Position numbers and translations under genes: made by a program. This document shows, piece after piece, positions 4,706-13,556 of a DNA stretch of 16,504 bases. Source of the stretch: JAFGTP01 sp964472715 (lineage in GTDB: Bacteria > Fidelibacterota > UBA2242 > JAFGTP01); the NCBI GenBank assembly GCA_964472715.1, contig CAYYMT010000086.1, positions 1-16,504 of the forward strand. The letters are read 5' to 3'. The stretch's first letter is position 1, and each line of letters opens with the position of its first letter. Under the pieces are notes generated by a model, which worked only from the letters and a program-made list of their open reading frames with translations, did not search any database and was not told the origin of the DNA.

Positions 4706-7318
4706 ATGAGCAAGAATACAAAAACAGGCGCAACACCGGTTATGCGCCAATATTTAAAAGTCAAGGAAGAATACCCCGACGCCCTGGTGCTTTTTCGTAT
4801 GGGGGATTTTTATGAGACTTTTGAGGAGGACGCTAAAACCGCCGCCCGGGTTCTGAATATTACCCTCACCAAACGGGCCAATGGCAAGGCCAGCTCCGTC
4901 CCCCTGGCCGGCTTTCCCTATCATGCTCTGGAATCTCATATGTACAAACTTATGAAGGCCGGACTGAAAGTCGCTATCTGCGAACAGGTGGAAGACCCCA
5001 AAACCGCCAAGGGAATCGTCAGGCGGGAAGTGGTGGAAATTGTTACTCCCGGCACTTCTGTTTCCACCAAATTTCTGGAAGAAAAAAATAATAATTACCT
5101 GGTGGCGGTCAATTTCAATAAAAAAGAAGCGGCCATTTCCGTTATTGATGTTTCCACGGGTGAATTTTTTGTCCAGGAATTTCCTGTCGAAAATATGAAA
5201 GAACGGGTTCTGTCCTATTCGCCAACAGAAATAATATGCCCTGAAAAGATCGAAAAAGACCTCTATCATTTTATGGGAAACCAGGTTTTAAAGATCACCC
5301 CCCTGGACCCCTGGATGTTTAACCACGAGGAAGCTTTTAATACCCTTACCGAGCACTTTAAAACCCAATCACTGAAGGGCTTTGGCATCCATGATTCCAA
5401 ACTGGCTGTCCAGTGCGCGGGCGCAACCCTGCTTTATCTGCGCTTTAATCATCAACGGAATCTCGCGCATATTAACAAGATCAGCGTGGAAACCGACCAG
5501 GACCGCATGATCGTTGATAATTTCACACGCAAAAACCTGGAAATTTTCTCCACCATGCAAACCAATGGTAAAGATGGCTCCCTGATCCATGTCATCGACA
5601 AAACCATTACGCCCATGGGTAGCCGGCTATTGAAAAAGTGGCTGTTGCGCCCCCTATTCAAAGTCCAAAAAATTGAAGACCGCCTGGATAAAGTCGCCGC
5701 CCTGGCTAATGACAATCTGCTGCGGGATGAGATACGCGAAAAATTGCAAAATTGCAGCGACCTTGAACGCCTTTTATCAAAACTAAGCACCAACCGCGCC
5801 GGCGCCAGAGACCTGGTGCTCATCAAAAATACACTGGAAATATTACCGGAACTCAATGAACTGCTTCAACCCCATGATACTTTTGCTAAAATTTTGACAG
5901 AATTAAATTTTTTGCCCAACATTGTGGACCTATTAAAGGAAACCATTGCTGATACCGATCTGCCGCTCTCGATTCGCGACGGCGGTTTCATAGCGGACGG
6001 GTACAATGCCGAACTGGATGAATACCGCCACCTCATGCGCAATGGCAAACAATGGATCGCCAATCTGCAGGCAACCGAACGGGAAAAGCAGAATATTCCT
6101 TCTCTTAAAATTGGGTTTAACAAGGTGTTTGGCTACTACATTGAGGTGCGCAAAACCCATTCGGAAAAAGTACCGGAAGATTATATCCGCAAGCAAACGC
6201 TGGTAAATTCCGAGCGCTACATTACACCGGACCTCAAAGAATATGAAGAAAAACTCCTGAATGCCGAAGAAAAGGTGCATAAACTGGAATACGAGCTTTT
6301 TCAGAATATTCGCCAGCAGGTGCTGGAATTCATCGCCGAACTGCAAAAAGACGCCACCCTGATCGCCACACTGGATATTCTGGCTGCCATGGCGGAACTG
6401 GCAGTGGAAAACAATTATGTCCGGCCACAGATCTCCCAAAACAGTAAAATTATAATCAAAGATGGCCGTCATCCGGTAGTGGAAGACCTCTTGCCGGCCG
6501 GCGAGAAGTTCACCCCCAATGACCTGGAAATAGATAATAATGATAAACAAATTTACATCATTACCGGCCCCAATATGTCGGGGAAATCCACATATCTCCG
6601 CCAGATCGGCCTGATCGTGCTAATGGCGCAAACCGGTTCCTTTGTGCCGGCGGCGGAAGCAAAGATCGGTGTGGTTGACCGCATTTTTACCCGTGTGGGC
6701 GCCAGTGATAACCTGGCTGCCGGTGAATCAACCTTTTTAATGGAAATGAATGAAACCGCCAATATCCTCAACAATGCCACGCCAAAATCACTGGTGCTGC
6801 TGGATGAGATCGGACGCGGCACCTCCACTTACGACGGCATGTCCATTGCCTGGGCAGTGACAGAATATTTACACAATAATGAAAAAACAGCCGCCAAAAC
6901 CCTGTTTGCCACCCACTATCATGAATTAACGGAGCTGGAAAAATTGCTGCCCCGTGTCGGCAATCTCAATGTTGCTGTGGAAGAATATGGCAATACTGTG
7001 GCATTTCTCAGAAAAATTGTGCCCGGCGGCTGTGATAAAAGCTATGGCATTCATGTGGCGAAAATGGCCGGTGTTCCCCACAAAATCATTCATCGCGCCA
7101 ATGAAATCATGAATAATTTCGGCACAGAAAAACGGTCACTACCCACCAATCCGGAAACTTTTCGCAATATTCCGGAACAGAATCCCAACCAGTTGAGTTT
7201 ATTTGAAAGAAAAGAGAGTGAATTGCGAAAAAAACTGAAACTGGTCGACATCAATAACCTCACTCCCCTGGAAGCGCTCAAAAAACTGGATGAATTAAAA
7301 ACTGAATTTGGAGATTGA
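4706..7318 (+). CDS. mutS: DNA mismatch repair ATPase MutS
   Basis: Recognises mismatches and small loops in DNA and recruits MutL. At 870 residues it is full length. The mismatch-recognition loop GDFYE has the intercalating F35 and partner E37. Connector, core and clamp domains follow, then the ABC-type ATPase with Walker A GPNMSGKST at 621-629, Walker B around LVLLDE with D700-E701, and the IGRGTSTYDG signature. A later histidine-containing switch is FATHYHEL. The C-terminal tail carries QLSLF (829-833), a match to the beta-clamp binding consensus, and ends in an LTPLEALKKLDELK helix typical of the MutS dimer/tetramer segment. The stop lies next to the ribosome site of the following membrane-protein gene, so the two are probably co-transcribed. 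The upstream promoter is not clear. Confidence 0.98.
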   Translation: MSKNTKTGATPVMRQYLKVKEEYPDALVLFRMGDFYETFEEDAKTAARVLNITLTKRANGKASSVPLAGFPYHALESHMYKLMKAGLKVAICEQVEDPKTAKGIVRREVVEIVTPGTSVSTKFLEEKNNNYLVAVNFNKKEAAISVIDVSTGEFFVQEFPVENMKERVLSYSPTEIICPEKIEKDLYHFMGNQVLKITPLDPWMFNHEEAFNTLTEHFKTQSLKGFGIHDSKLAVQCAGATLLYLRFNHQRNLAHINKISVETDQDRMIVDNFTRKNLEIFSTMQTNGKDGSLIHVIDKTITPMGSRLLKKWLLRPLFKVQKIEDRLDKVAALANDNLLRDEIREKLQNCSDLERLLSKLSTNRAGARDLVLIKNTLEILPELNELLQPHDTFAKILTELNFLPNIVDLLKETIADTDLPLSIRDGGFIADGYNAELDEYRHLMRNGKQWIANLQATEREKQNIPSLKIGFNKVFGYYIEVRKTHSEKVPEDYIRKQTLVNSERYITPDLKEYEEKLLNAEEKVHKLEYELFQNIRQQVLEFIAELQKDATLIATLDILAAMAELAVENNYVRPQISQNSKIIIKDGRHPVVEDLLPAGEKFTPNDLEIDNNDKQIYIITGPNMSGKSTYLRQIGLIVLMAQTGSFVPAAEAKIGVVDRIFTRVGASDNLAAGESTFLMEMNETANILNNATPKSLVLLDEIGRGTSTYDGMSIAWAVTEYLHNNEKTAAKTLFATHYHELTELEKLLPRVGNLNVAVEEYGNTVAFLRKIVPGGCDKSYGIHVAKMAGVPHKIIHRANEIMNNFGTEKRSLPTNPETFRNIPEQNPNQLSLFERKESELRKKLKLVDINNLTPLEALKKLDELKTEFGD
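7310..7313 (+). promoter_or_regulatory. Ribosome binding site deciding the porV-like start
   Basis: GGAG sits inside the last codons of mutS, 7 bases before a GTG at 7321. An in-frame TTG at 7315 is only one base from this GGAG, which is too close for it to serve, so the GTG is preferred. Confidence 0.7.
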
Positions 7319-7320
7319 TT

Positions 7321-8406
7321 GTGCAGTATTATAAAAAGATATTCCTGGTGACATTACTTTTTTCACTGACGAATCTGTGGGCTTTCGGTGATAAATATGC
7401 CAATAGTTTCCTGAAAAACGGCACCGGTGTCCGTGAAATTTCCCTGGGTGGCGCCGTGGTCTCCAATGCAGCTGTGACGTCCTCCTTTTACTGGAATCCG
7501 GCGTTGCTGATCAACACCGATTATATTTCCGGACGCATCATGCATGCCGAAGAGTTTGCCGGCGTCCTGAATATCGATCATGTGGCGGTTTCCTTTCCAA
7601 ATATCAAAAATTACAAAATCGGCTTCGGTTTCATTCGCAGCGCGGTGGATGATATTCCACTGGTAAAAGAAAGCAGCCTGATTGACATTGGCAGTGACGG
7701 CATTGCACCGGGTGATGAAAATTATCCGGGCCCTGATCCTGATGGAACCGAAGGCAACGGACAATTGGATGACGGAGAATATCTGGACTTTGGAAAGATC
7801 GGCCGCTTCGGAACTTCGGAATCGGCATTTTTCCTTTCCGTGGCCAAAAATCACTCCGATAAAATCGCCTATGGCCTTTCGGTCAAAACACTCTACAAAA
7901 ACCTCTATGCCAGCAAAGGATTCGGAGTCGGCGTTGATTTCGGCCTGCTTTATCGCTGGAATGACAGAATTAATCTTGGCATGAATATTTCCGATTTCAC
8001 CACGACCTATCTGTTTTGGAATGACGGTGAAAAAGAGGTTATTGCGCCGGAAATCCGACTTGGGGGATCTTATCATTATACCTTTGGAAAATTTACATTA
8101 GCGCCGATGCTGGGGATAAATGCCACCTTTGACGGCAAAAAAAACAACAGTATCTTCGGCAGTGATGCGCTTAATATCAAGGCGGTTGCCGGGCTGGAAA
8201 CCATTTTTCGAAACCAGGTAAGTCTGCGTTTTGGAATCGATGAAAATGAAAACCTGCACCTCGGCGCCGGTATCAACACTTCGGTAGCAGCCCTGAATTA
8301 TGGACTGGGATTCGGCGGAACCTACAGCGCTTTGGGAAATTCACACCAATTGGAATTGACTTTTAATCTGGAAAATCTCACCGCCATGGTTAAAAATAAT
8401 TTATAG
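7321..8406 (+). CDS. PorV/PorQ (UPF0164-like) family outer-membrane beta-barrel protein
   Basis: A 361-residue secreted protein. A signal peptide spans residues 1-21: Lys5-Lys6, a hydrophobic core, and predicted cleavage after LWA. The mature N-terminus (DKYANSFLKNGTGVREISLGGA, then SSFYWNPALL) is the family hallmark, equivalent to the G-R--GMGGA...YWNPAGL pattern. Alternating amphipathic strands to the C-terminus fit an outer-membrane barrel. One loop is strikingly acidic and Gly/Asp-rich (about residues 120-155), including DPDGTEGNGQLDDGE, which resembles an expanded calcium-binding loop. In T9SS organisms PorV shuttles cargo, but many members have unknown function, and no other T9SS gene is here. 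It starts at GTG and is coupled to mutS. The link to the downstream transferases suggests an envelope role, by inference. Confidence 0.8.
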   Translation: MQYYKKIFLVTLLFSLTNLWAFGDKYANSFLKNGTGVREISLGGAVVSNAAVTSSFYWNPALLINTDYISGRIMHAEEFAGVLNIDHVAVSFPNIKNYKIGFGFIRSAVDDIPLVKESSLIDIGSDGIAPGDENYPGPDPDGTEGNGQLDDGEYLDFGKIGRFGTSESAFFLSVAKNHSDKIAYGLSVKTLYKNLYASKGFGVGVDFGLLYRWNDRINLGMNISDFTTTYLFWNDGEKEVIAPEIRLGGSYHYTFGKFTLAPMLGINATFDGKKNNSIFGSDALNIKAVAGLETIFRNQVSLRFGIDENENLHLGAGINTSVAALNYGLGFGGTYSALGNSHQLELTFNLENLTAMVKNNL

Positions 8407-8476
8407 TTCTTATAAATATTTTGTAAATTCCCTCCTGTAAAAATTCTAATCTGTTAAATAAAACAGGACTTTCCGT

Positions 8477-9577
8477 TTGTCTGTAACCAAAAATACAATT
8501 AAAGTTCTCTTCAATATTCATCATTTATATTATTTACCGCAATTTATGCCGGTGGCTGATGTGATGTCAGAAAATGGACGCTTTGACATCTATTTTTCCG
8601 CTTTTATTGATAAAGAACGGGTGGAATACGACCTGATTACCACTGTTTTGAAAGATTACAGAAACAAATTTATCACCGGAGAAACTGAAAAAGATCGCAT
8701 GGAAAATATTCGCAAAGAAAATTTTGACATTACCATTTTCGGTAAGTCCGCTCACGCGGAAAAATATTGCAGTCCCGATACTCTGGCTATCTTGCTTTAC
8801 CACGGAATCGGTGTTAAATCCTGCTACTATACCGATTATGATCCCCGCATTGATGTCCGCTATATCGAAGGGGAATACCGCCGCCGGGAATTTGAGCGCC
8901 GGGCCATTGACACAGACCTGGTTGTGACCGGTTTTCCAAAACTGGACAGCATGGCGAACACCAACCGTGAACTGACACAAAAATTAAATCTTGATCCTGA
9001 TAAAAAAACAATTCTCTACGCGCCGACTTTTTATCCCAGTTCCATTGAAGTCTTTGGTGAAAGATTGGCGAAATTGACCCGCAATTATAATCTGATCGTC
9101 AAACTCCATCACTTCTCCTGGGTGCTGAAGAAATACCGCCATCAGAAAAATCTTTTTATACGAATGGCGGAAACCTGTGAGCATGTTCATCTCATGCCTG
9201 TTGAATTCACCAATATTGCCGAATTATACAATTATTCTGATATTTTACTAACGGAAGCCAGTTCCACGCTTTTTGAATATCTGGCCACGGAAAATCCGGT
9301 AATTGTCTGTGATTTTATGCATTTGCGCTGGAATCACCGGCTCTTTCCATCGCGGTTTAATAAACGCATGGATTATGATATTGCCCGGCAACTGGATTTT
9401 GCCTATGATCTGAAAAGTCCGGAATGGCTGCCGGCGACGGTGGAAAAAGCACTGCTGGAGAGACCGGTGAGAGTGGGCAGACTTAGAGAAAGAAAAAGGG
9501 AAATGCTTGGCCGGGTCGACGGCAAAGCATCGAAAAGAGTTGTGGAAGATCTATTAAAACGATTTGAACAGCGATGA
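8477..9577 (+). CDS. CDP-glycerol glycerophosphotransferase-family protein (first of pair)
   Basis: A cytoplasmic or membrane-peripheral GT-B-like transferase of 366 residues. Members transfer glycerol-phosphate or ribitol-phosphate units from CDP-linked donors onto a lipid-linked acceptor. Family landmarks, in order, are YHGIGVK (108-114, conserved His-Gly), YAPTF (181-185), LHH (210-212) and the donor-binding TEASSTLFEYLA (259-270). It lacks the long N-terminal extension of TagF. Translation starts at TTG, with AGGA 8 bases upstream; no ATG fits better. A 70-base gap separates it from the porV-like gene, and it overlaps the next gene by ATGA. Teichoic acid is not expected in a Gram-negative cell, so a capsule, O-antigen or glycolipid substituent is more likely. 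The actual donor is unknown. Confidence 0.8.
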   Translation: MSVTKNTIKVLFNIHHLYYLPQFMPVADVMSENGRFDIYFSAFIDKERVEYDLITTVLKDYRNKFITGETEKDRMENIRKENFDITIFGKSAHAEKYCSPDTLAILLYHGIGVKSCYYTDYDPRIDVRYIEGEYRRREFERRAIDTDLVVTGFPKLDSMANTNRELTQKLNLDPDKKTILYAPTFYPSSIEVFGERLAKLTRNYNLIVKLHHFSWVLKKYRHQKNLFIRMAETCEHVHLMPVEFTNIAELYNYSDILLTEASSTLFEYLATENPVIVCDFMHLRWNHRLFPSRFNKRMDYDIARQLDFAYDLKSPEWLPATVEKALLERPVRVGRLRERKREMLGRVDGKASKRVVEDLLKRFEQR

Positions 9578-10608
9578 AATTTTTACACTTTATCACCAAG
9601 CCTTATTCAGTGGGAATTCTGGAACCATTGGTTCAGGAGATTGAAAAATCCGGCGCCGGTGAATCATTGATCTGGATTTCATCAAATCTCAGCCATTTAC
9701 TTCCTGAAACTGCAAATTTTACGACTTCCATTCAAAAGGCGATTGATTTTAAGCCGGATATAGTTTTTGCGCCGGGAAATATTATCCATTACAAAATTCC
9801 CGGCCTGAAAGTCCAGGTGTTTCACGGACTTTGTGAAGAAAAAGGGGGGCATTATAAAATCAATGGGCTGTTTGACCTCTATTGCACCAGCGGCCCTTTG
9901 GTGACTGAAAAATTTCAGGCCCTGGCCAGGAAATACCAATATTTTGCTGTCCGCGAAACCGGCTGGATCAAGATCGACAAATTATTAGCGGATTTTGACA
10001 GGGAAGAAATCCTGAAAAAATTGGACATTCCCTGTAATAAAAAAATCATTTTGTATACACCGACCTTCAGTCCCCGTTTCAAATCCTCGGATAAAATTTT
10101 ACCGGTCATTGAATCATTACCCAAAGACGATGAATTGTGGATTTTAAAATTTCATGACCTGATGGACAGGGATGAAATCGAACAATTCAAACAACTACCG
10201 GCAAATAAATTCAAAATTTACCAGAAACCGGACAACAGGGAAATTCTCCAAATTGCCGACCTGCTGATCTCCGATACATCGTCAATTGTTTATGAATTTA
10301 TGTTGCTGGACAAGCCGGTGATCACCATTGACGCCACAGTGCGGCAGGACAAAGGCATTAATATTACCGATGTCAGCCAGCTGCGGCCGGCCATCGATCG
10401 CAGCCTGGAAAACCCCCGGGAATTTTCAGCAAAACGAAAAAAATATCTGGCGCAAATTCATCCCTGGAAAGACCAAAACAATGCCAAACGCGTATTGCAG
10501 GCGGCGATGGATTTTCTGAATTGCGAGGATCATAAAAAACTCAGGAAAAAACCATTGAACCTGTTACGCAAATATAAAATCAGAAAAAAATTTGACGACG
10601 GAAATTGA
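9574..10608 (+). CDS. CDP-glycerol glycerophosphotransferase-family protein (second of pair)
   Basis: A 344-residue divergent paralogue of the preceding transferase. The same landmarks are present: FHG (83-85), YTPTF (161-165), KFHD (192-195) and SDTSSIVYEF (233-242, with the acidic Glu at 241). The start overlaps the previous stop as ATGA, so translation is coupled and the two enzymes are probably made in matched amounts. One may prime and the other extend, as in the TagB/TagF division of labour, but that is inference. The C-terminus is strongly basic (KKLRKKPLNLLRKYKIRKK region), suggesting attachment to the inner membrane surface. Only 54 bases separate it from trkH, without a terminator. 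Confidence 0.82.
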   Translation: MKFLHFITKPYSVGILEPLVQEIEKSGAGESLIWISSNLSHLLPETANFTTSIQKAIDFKPDIVFAPGNIIHYKIPGLKVQVFHGLCEEKGGHYKINGLFDLYCTSGPLVTEKFQALARKYQYFAVRETGWIKIDKLLADFDREEILKKLDIPCNKKIILYTPTFSPRFKSSDKILPVIESLPKDDELWILKFHDLMDRDEIEQFKQLPANKFKIYQKPDNREILQIADLLISDTSSIVYEFMLLDKPVITIDATVRQDKGINITDVSQLRPAIDRSLENPREFSAKRKKYLAQIHPWKDQNNAKRVLQAAMDFLNCEDHKKLRKKPLNLLRKYKIRKKFDDGN

Positions 10609-10619
10609 CCTCTTTTGTA

Positions 10620-10660
10620 ATTATTCCGAATATTAAAAAACAAGGGTTAAAAGGAATAAT
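10620..10660 (+). promoter_or_regulatory. Possible hairpin covering the trkH ribosome site
   Basis: ATTATTCC (10620-10627) is complementary to GGAATAAT (10653-10660), which contains most of the trkH Shine-Dalgarno (AAGGA, 10651-10655). The loop is 25 bases. Pairing would limit ribosome access, but the stem has only two G-C pairs and may be chance. Confidence 0.25.
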
Positions 10661-10662
10661 AA

Positions 10663-12177
10663 TTGAGAAGCAAATATACAAAAATTAAAAGCATTCTGCA
10701 TTTTACAGGAAAAATTCTGTTTTATTTCAGTTTTCTGATATTAATACCCATCATTTTTATCATTATCGATCCTAATTCCAGAGGAACCGCCCCGGCTTTT
10801 ATTATTCCGGCTATTATATCTTTGCTGGCCGGTCTGATTTTGCCAAAAATTTTTAAAGACAATGGGATTGATCTGACCTCATCGATGTTGCTTTGCGCCA
10901 TTGCCTGGATTTCGATTTCCATGATCGGCGCGCTGCCCTATATACTGGCTGTTGAGGCTGGTTTTATCGATGGTTTTTTTGAGGCCATGAGCGGGTTCAC
11001 CACCACAGGAATCACTGTTTTCAGCGGCCTGGACACCATGCCGCAATCCATTCTCTTCTGGCGGTCAATAACCCAGTGGCTGGGGGGACTGGGTGTTTTG
11101 TCTTTATTTCTCCTGGTACTCTTCAACACCGGCGGCAGCCATCATATTTTCGGCGCTGAAAGCCACAAAATTAGTTCATCCCGAATTACACCCGGCTTGT
11201 TCAATACTGTTAAATCCCTTTGGATTGTTTATGGCATATTAACCATGACAGCGGCCTTAATCTATTTTCTTGAAGGTATGACTGTTTTTGACGCGGTCAA
11301 TCATGCGCTGACCACGCTTTCCACCGGCGGATTTTCTCCCCATGACGCCAGTATTGATTTTTATCGTCAAACCGGAGAGCACAATTATAGATTGATTGAA
11401 TACACTGTCACCTTTTTCATGCTGCTGGGAGGCATTAATTTTTTAGTACATTACAGAATTTTAAGAGGGGATTTCAAGGCTGTATGGGACACGGAAGAGA
11501 TACGCACCTGGTGGAAACTATTATTAATTTTTATCTTTTTGATCATGCTGAACCATTTATATAAAAATACCGGAATTGATTTTTTCAAAGAGTCCGGTAT
11601 CAAAACAATTTTATTGAAGATGGAAGAAGTCTTCCGGTATACAGTATTTCAGGTGATTGCCCTGATTACGACAACCGGGTATGGCACCAAAGATATCGGC
11701 GCCCCCTATTTTCCGGCGCTGGCCAAACAGCTCTTTCTAATTATGATGGTGATTGGCGGATGCGTGGGTTCCACAGCCGGAGGAATAAAAATTACCCGGA
11801 TTGTTATATTGAAAAAATTGGTCAATCGTGAAATTTTCAAACTGCGCTTTGACAACCGCACCCTATCTAAAATCAAGTTGGATGGTGTGCTGCTCAGTGA
11901 TGATGAAGTGTTCCGGACGGCGGCGCTGTTTTTTTACTGGATGTTCCTTCTGCTTGTGGGAGGCGCCATTACAGCTATGTTCAGCAATCTCACCGGCTGG
12001 CAGGCCTTCAGTGGCATGTTTTCCGCTCTGGGAAATATCGGGCCCTGCTATATTTCCGTACCGGAAATGATCAATCTCAGCCCGCTTGTAAAATTAACCT
12101 ATATAATTGGCATGCTGGCCGGACGGCTGGAAATTCTGCCGGTTCTTTTACTTTTTACCAGAAAAGCATGGATATAA
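10663..12177 (+). CDS. trkH: TrkH/KtrB-family potassium uptake channel subunit
   Basis: An integral inner-membrane subunit for K+ (or Na+-coupled K+) uptake, 504 residues, of the superfamily of K+ transporters with four membrane-pore-membrane repeats. The four pore-loop filters are visible: GFTTTGI (111-117), LSTGGFS (219-225), TTTGYGT (336-342) and LGNIGPCY (456-463). The gating-loop sequence GCVGSTAGGIKI (366-377) follows repeat three. The length fits TrkH (about 480-500) better than the shorter KtrB. Translation starts at TTG, with AAGGA 7 bases upstream. It is followed after 21 bases by its regulatory partner gene. It may share a transcript with the transferase genes. Confidence 0.95.
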   Translation: MRSKYTKIKSILHFTGKILFYFSFLILIPIIFIIIDPNSRGTAPAFIIPAIISLLAGLILPKIFKDNGIDLTSSMLLCAIAWISISMIGALPYILAVEAGFIDGFFEAMSGFTTTGITVFSGLDTMPQSILFWRSITQWLGGLGVLSLFLLVLFNTGGSHHIFGAESHKISSSRITPGLFNTVKSLWIVYGILTMTAALIYFLEGMTVFDAVNHALTTLSTGGFSPHDASIDFYRQTGEHNYRLIEYTVTFFMLLGGINFLVHYRILRGDFKAVWDTEEIRTWWKLLLIFIFLIMLNHLYKNTGIDFFKESGIKTILLKMEEVFRYTVFQVIALITTTGYGTKDIGAPYFPALAKQLFLIMMVIGGCVGSTAGGIKITRIVILKKLVNREIFKLRFDNRTLSKIKLDGVLLSDDEVFRTAALFFYWMFLLLVGGAITAMFSNLTGWQAFSGMFSALGNIGPCYISVPEMINLSPLVKLTYIIGMLAGRLEILPVLLLFTRKAWI

Positions 12178-12198
12178 AAACGATTACAGGAGATAAAT

Positions 12199-12909
12199 AT
12201 GTACATAATAATCGCAGGTGGTGGCCAGGTTGGGAGTAAACTGGCCAGGCAAATGGTCCGGCAAAAACATGATGTCGTGGTTGTAGAACAAGATTCCGCA
12301 CGATGTGATAAAGTCTATGCCCGGACCGGCGCAGTCGTAATCAACGGCAGTATTACGTCACTGAGTGTTCTCAGAGAGGCCGGCATTGAAAAAGCTGATG
12401 TATGTGTAGCCGCTACAAATAGAGATGCCGAAAATCTGGCCTTCTCACTATTGTGTAAAAGCTTCGAAGTACCCCGCATTATCGCCCGCCTTCGCAATCC
12501 GGATTATGAAAAGTCCTACCGCATTGCAGGTGTTGACTCGGTGGTACAGGTTACCAATATTCTGGTGGATCAAATTCTGACCGAAATACAGGATGACCTG
12601 ATCAAAAAAATCACTTCAATTGCACAGGGTAAAGCGCATATCTACAAATTGGATTTACCGGAACGCTCGGCTCTTCATAATAAAACGGTGGCTGAGATCA
12701 CCCAAAAAGAAAATTTCCCAAAAAATATAATTTTTGTCGCGGTGGGAGACCTTGAGAATAGCAAATTTTTTATTCCCCATGGCGATTCGGTTTTTAAATC
12801 AGGTCAGGAACTGGTATTTTTGTCTACTGATGAAAATATTGAGAGCGCTTTGGAAATATTAACAGAGGAATTTCCCGAACGCAGAAATAAGCCGCGGCAG
12901 GGAAAATAA
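12199..12909 (+). CDS. trkA: TrkA/KtrA-family potassium channel regulatory protein
   Basis: A cytoplasmic nucleotide-binding RCK protein that gates the TrkH channel. The N-terminal Rossmann (RCK_N) domain starts at residue 1 with GGGQVG (7-12) and has the acidic residue E30 at the end of strand two, which favours NAD(H) over NADP. An RCK_C (TrkA_C) domain occupies about residues 145-225. At 236 residues it has a single RCK_N/RCK_C unit, as in KtrA or CeoB, rather than the tandem pair of E. coli TrkA, so four to eight subunits would form the gating ring. AGGAG lies 6 bases before the ATG. The stop is only 5 bases from the end of the convergent response regulator gene, with no terminator between. 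Confidence 0.94.
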   Translation: MYIIIAGGGQVGSKLARQMVRQKHDVVVVEQDSARCDKVYARTGAVVINGSITSLSVLREAGIEKADVCVAATNRDAENLAFSLLCKSFEVPRIIARLRNPDYEKSYRIAGVDSVVQVTNILVDQILTEIQDDLIKKITSIAQGKAHIYKLDLPERSALHNKTVAEITQKENFPKNIIFVAVGDLENSKFFIPHGDSVFKSGQELVFLSTDENIESALEILTEEFPERRNKPRQGK

Positions 12910-12914
12910 ATATT

Positions 12915-13556
12915 TCATATTTCCATTTCTACCAGATCGTGCTTGATGGCATAACAGATCACCTGGGCATTATTTTCCAATTGTAATTTTTCCATAATAT
13001 GATGGCGGTGTGTGCTGATGGTTTTTACACTGAGACAAAGTTTTTCTGCGATTTCCGAAACTGTCATTCCACCGGCCAGCAATTGCATGACCTCAAATTC
13101 CCGGTCACTCAGTTTTTCATGACGATGGGTTTTTATATCCCCCGTTAAATCATCGGCCAGCATTTCAGCAACATTGCCGGTAATGTATTTATGCCCGGTG
13201 CAGATTTTGCGAATGGCTTTGACCAGTTCCGTCGCGGCAGATTCTTTGTTTAAATATCCTGACGCCCCGGCTTTCAACATCCGTTTGGCATATTGATTTT
13301 CCGGATGCATGGACAAAATCAAAACCGGTAGTTCCGGCTTGATCTGCTTGACCTGTTTCAGGATTTCCAGTCCGCTCCGGCCCGGCATGGAAATATCAAG
13401 GATCAGGATATCACAGGGTTTTTTGGACACTGTGCTCAAGACTTCCTTGCCATTCTTGCCTTCACCAATCAATTTCATGTCCCAGGTTTCATTGATCAAT
13501 GAGCTGAGTCCTTTGCGGACAATTTCATGATCATCAGCAATAAAAACTTCAATCAT
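12915..13556 (-). CDS. NarL/FixJ-type two-component response regulator
   Basis: A cytoplasmic DNA-binding transcription factor of 213 residues. The receiver domain (1-120) has the acidic pair D8-D9, phosphoacceptor D54 (in LILDISMPG), S82 and K104. A LuxR-type helix-turn-helix occupies about residues 148-207 (KLSDREFEVMQLLAGG, then VSEIAEKLCLSVKTISTHR). All phosphotransfer residues are intact. The start overlaps the histidine kinase stop by 8 bases, with AGGGAGG about 7 bases upstream inside the kinase gene, so the pair is translationally coupled. Targets cannot be read from the window; location next to hydrogenase maturation genes hints at control of hydrogen or anaerobic metabolism. Confidence 0.95.
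   Translation of the reverse strand: MIEVFIADDHEIVRKGLSSLINETWDMKLIGEGKNGKEVLSTVSKKPCDILILDISMPGRSGLEILKQVKQIKPELPVLILSMHPENQYAKRMLKAGASGYLNKESAATELVKAIRKICTGHKYITGNVAEMLADDLTGDIKTHRHEKLSDREFEVMQLLAGGMTVSEIAEKLCLSVKTISTHRHHIMEKLQLENNAQVICYAIKHDLVEMEI

Noticed and set aside
5933..6550. Minus-strand open frame of 205 codons inside mutS
   Set aside because: mutS is unambiguous across this stretch; the antisense product is Phe-rich and lacks any family motif, as expected for a shadow frame.
7315..7317. TTG as start of the porV-like gene
   Set aside because: Only one base separates it from the GGAG; GTG at 7321 has ideal spacing and gives a cleaner signal peptide.
7363..8076. Long minus-strand open frame (237 codons) opposite the porV-like gene
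   Set aside because: It lies wholly antisense to a gene with a clear signal peptide, family motifs and ribosome site; the translation has no recognisable features.
8450..8470. Terminator after the porV-like gene (CTGTT/AACAG hairpin)
   Set aside because: Five-base stem without a following U-tract, and it would overlap the ribosome site of the next gene.
10609..10662. Potassium-sensing or c-di-AMP riboswitch ahead of trkH
   Set aside because: The 54-base gap is far too short for the known aptamers; only a weak local hairpin is seen.
12895..12935. Bidirectional terminator between trkA and the response regulator
   Set aside because: The GGAAA...TTTCC complementarity is AT-rich, imperfect and mostly inside coding sequence; it is not a convincing terminator.
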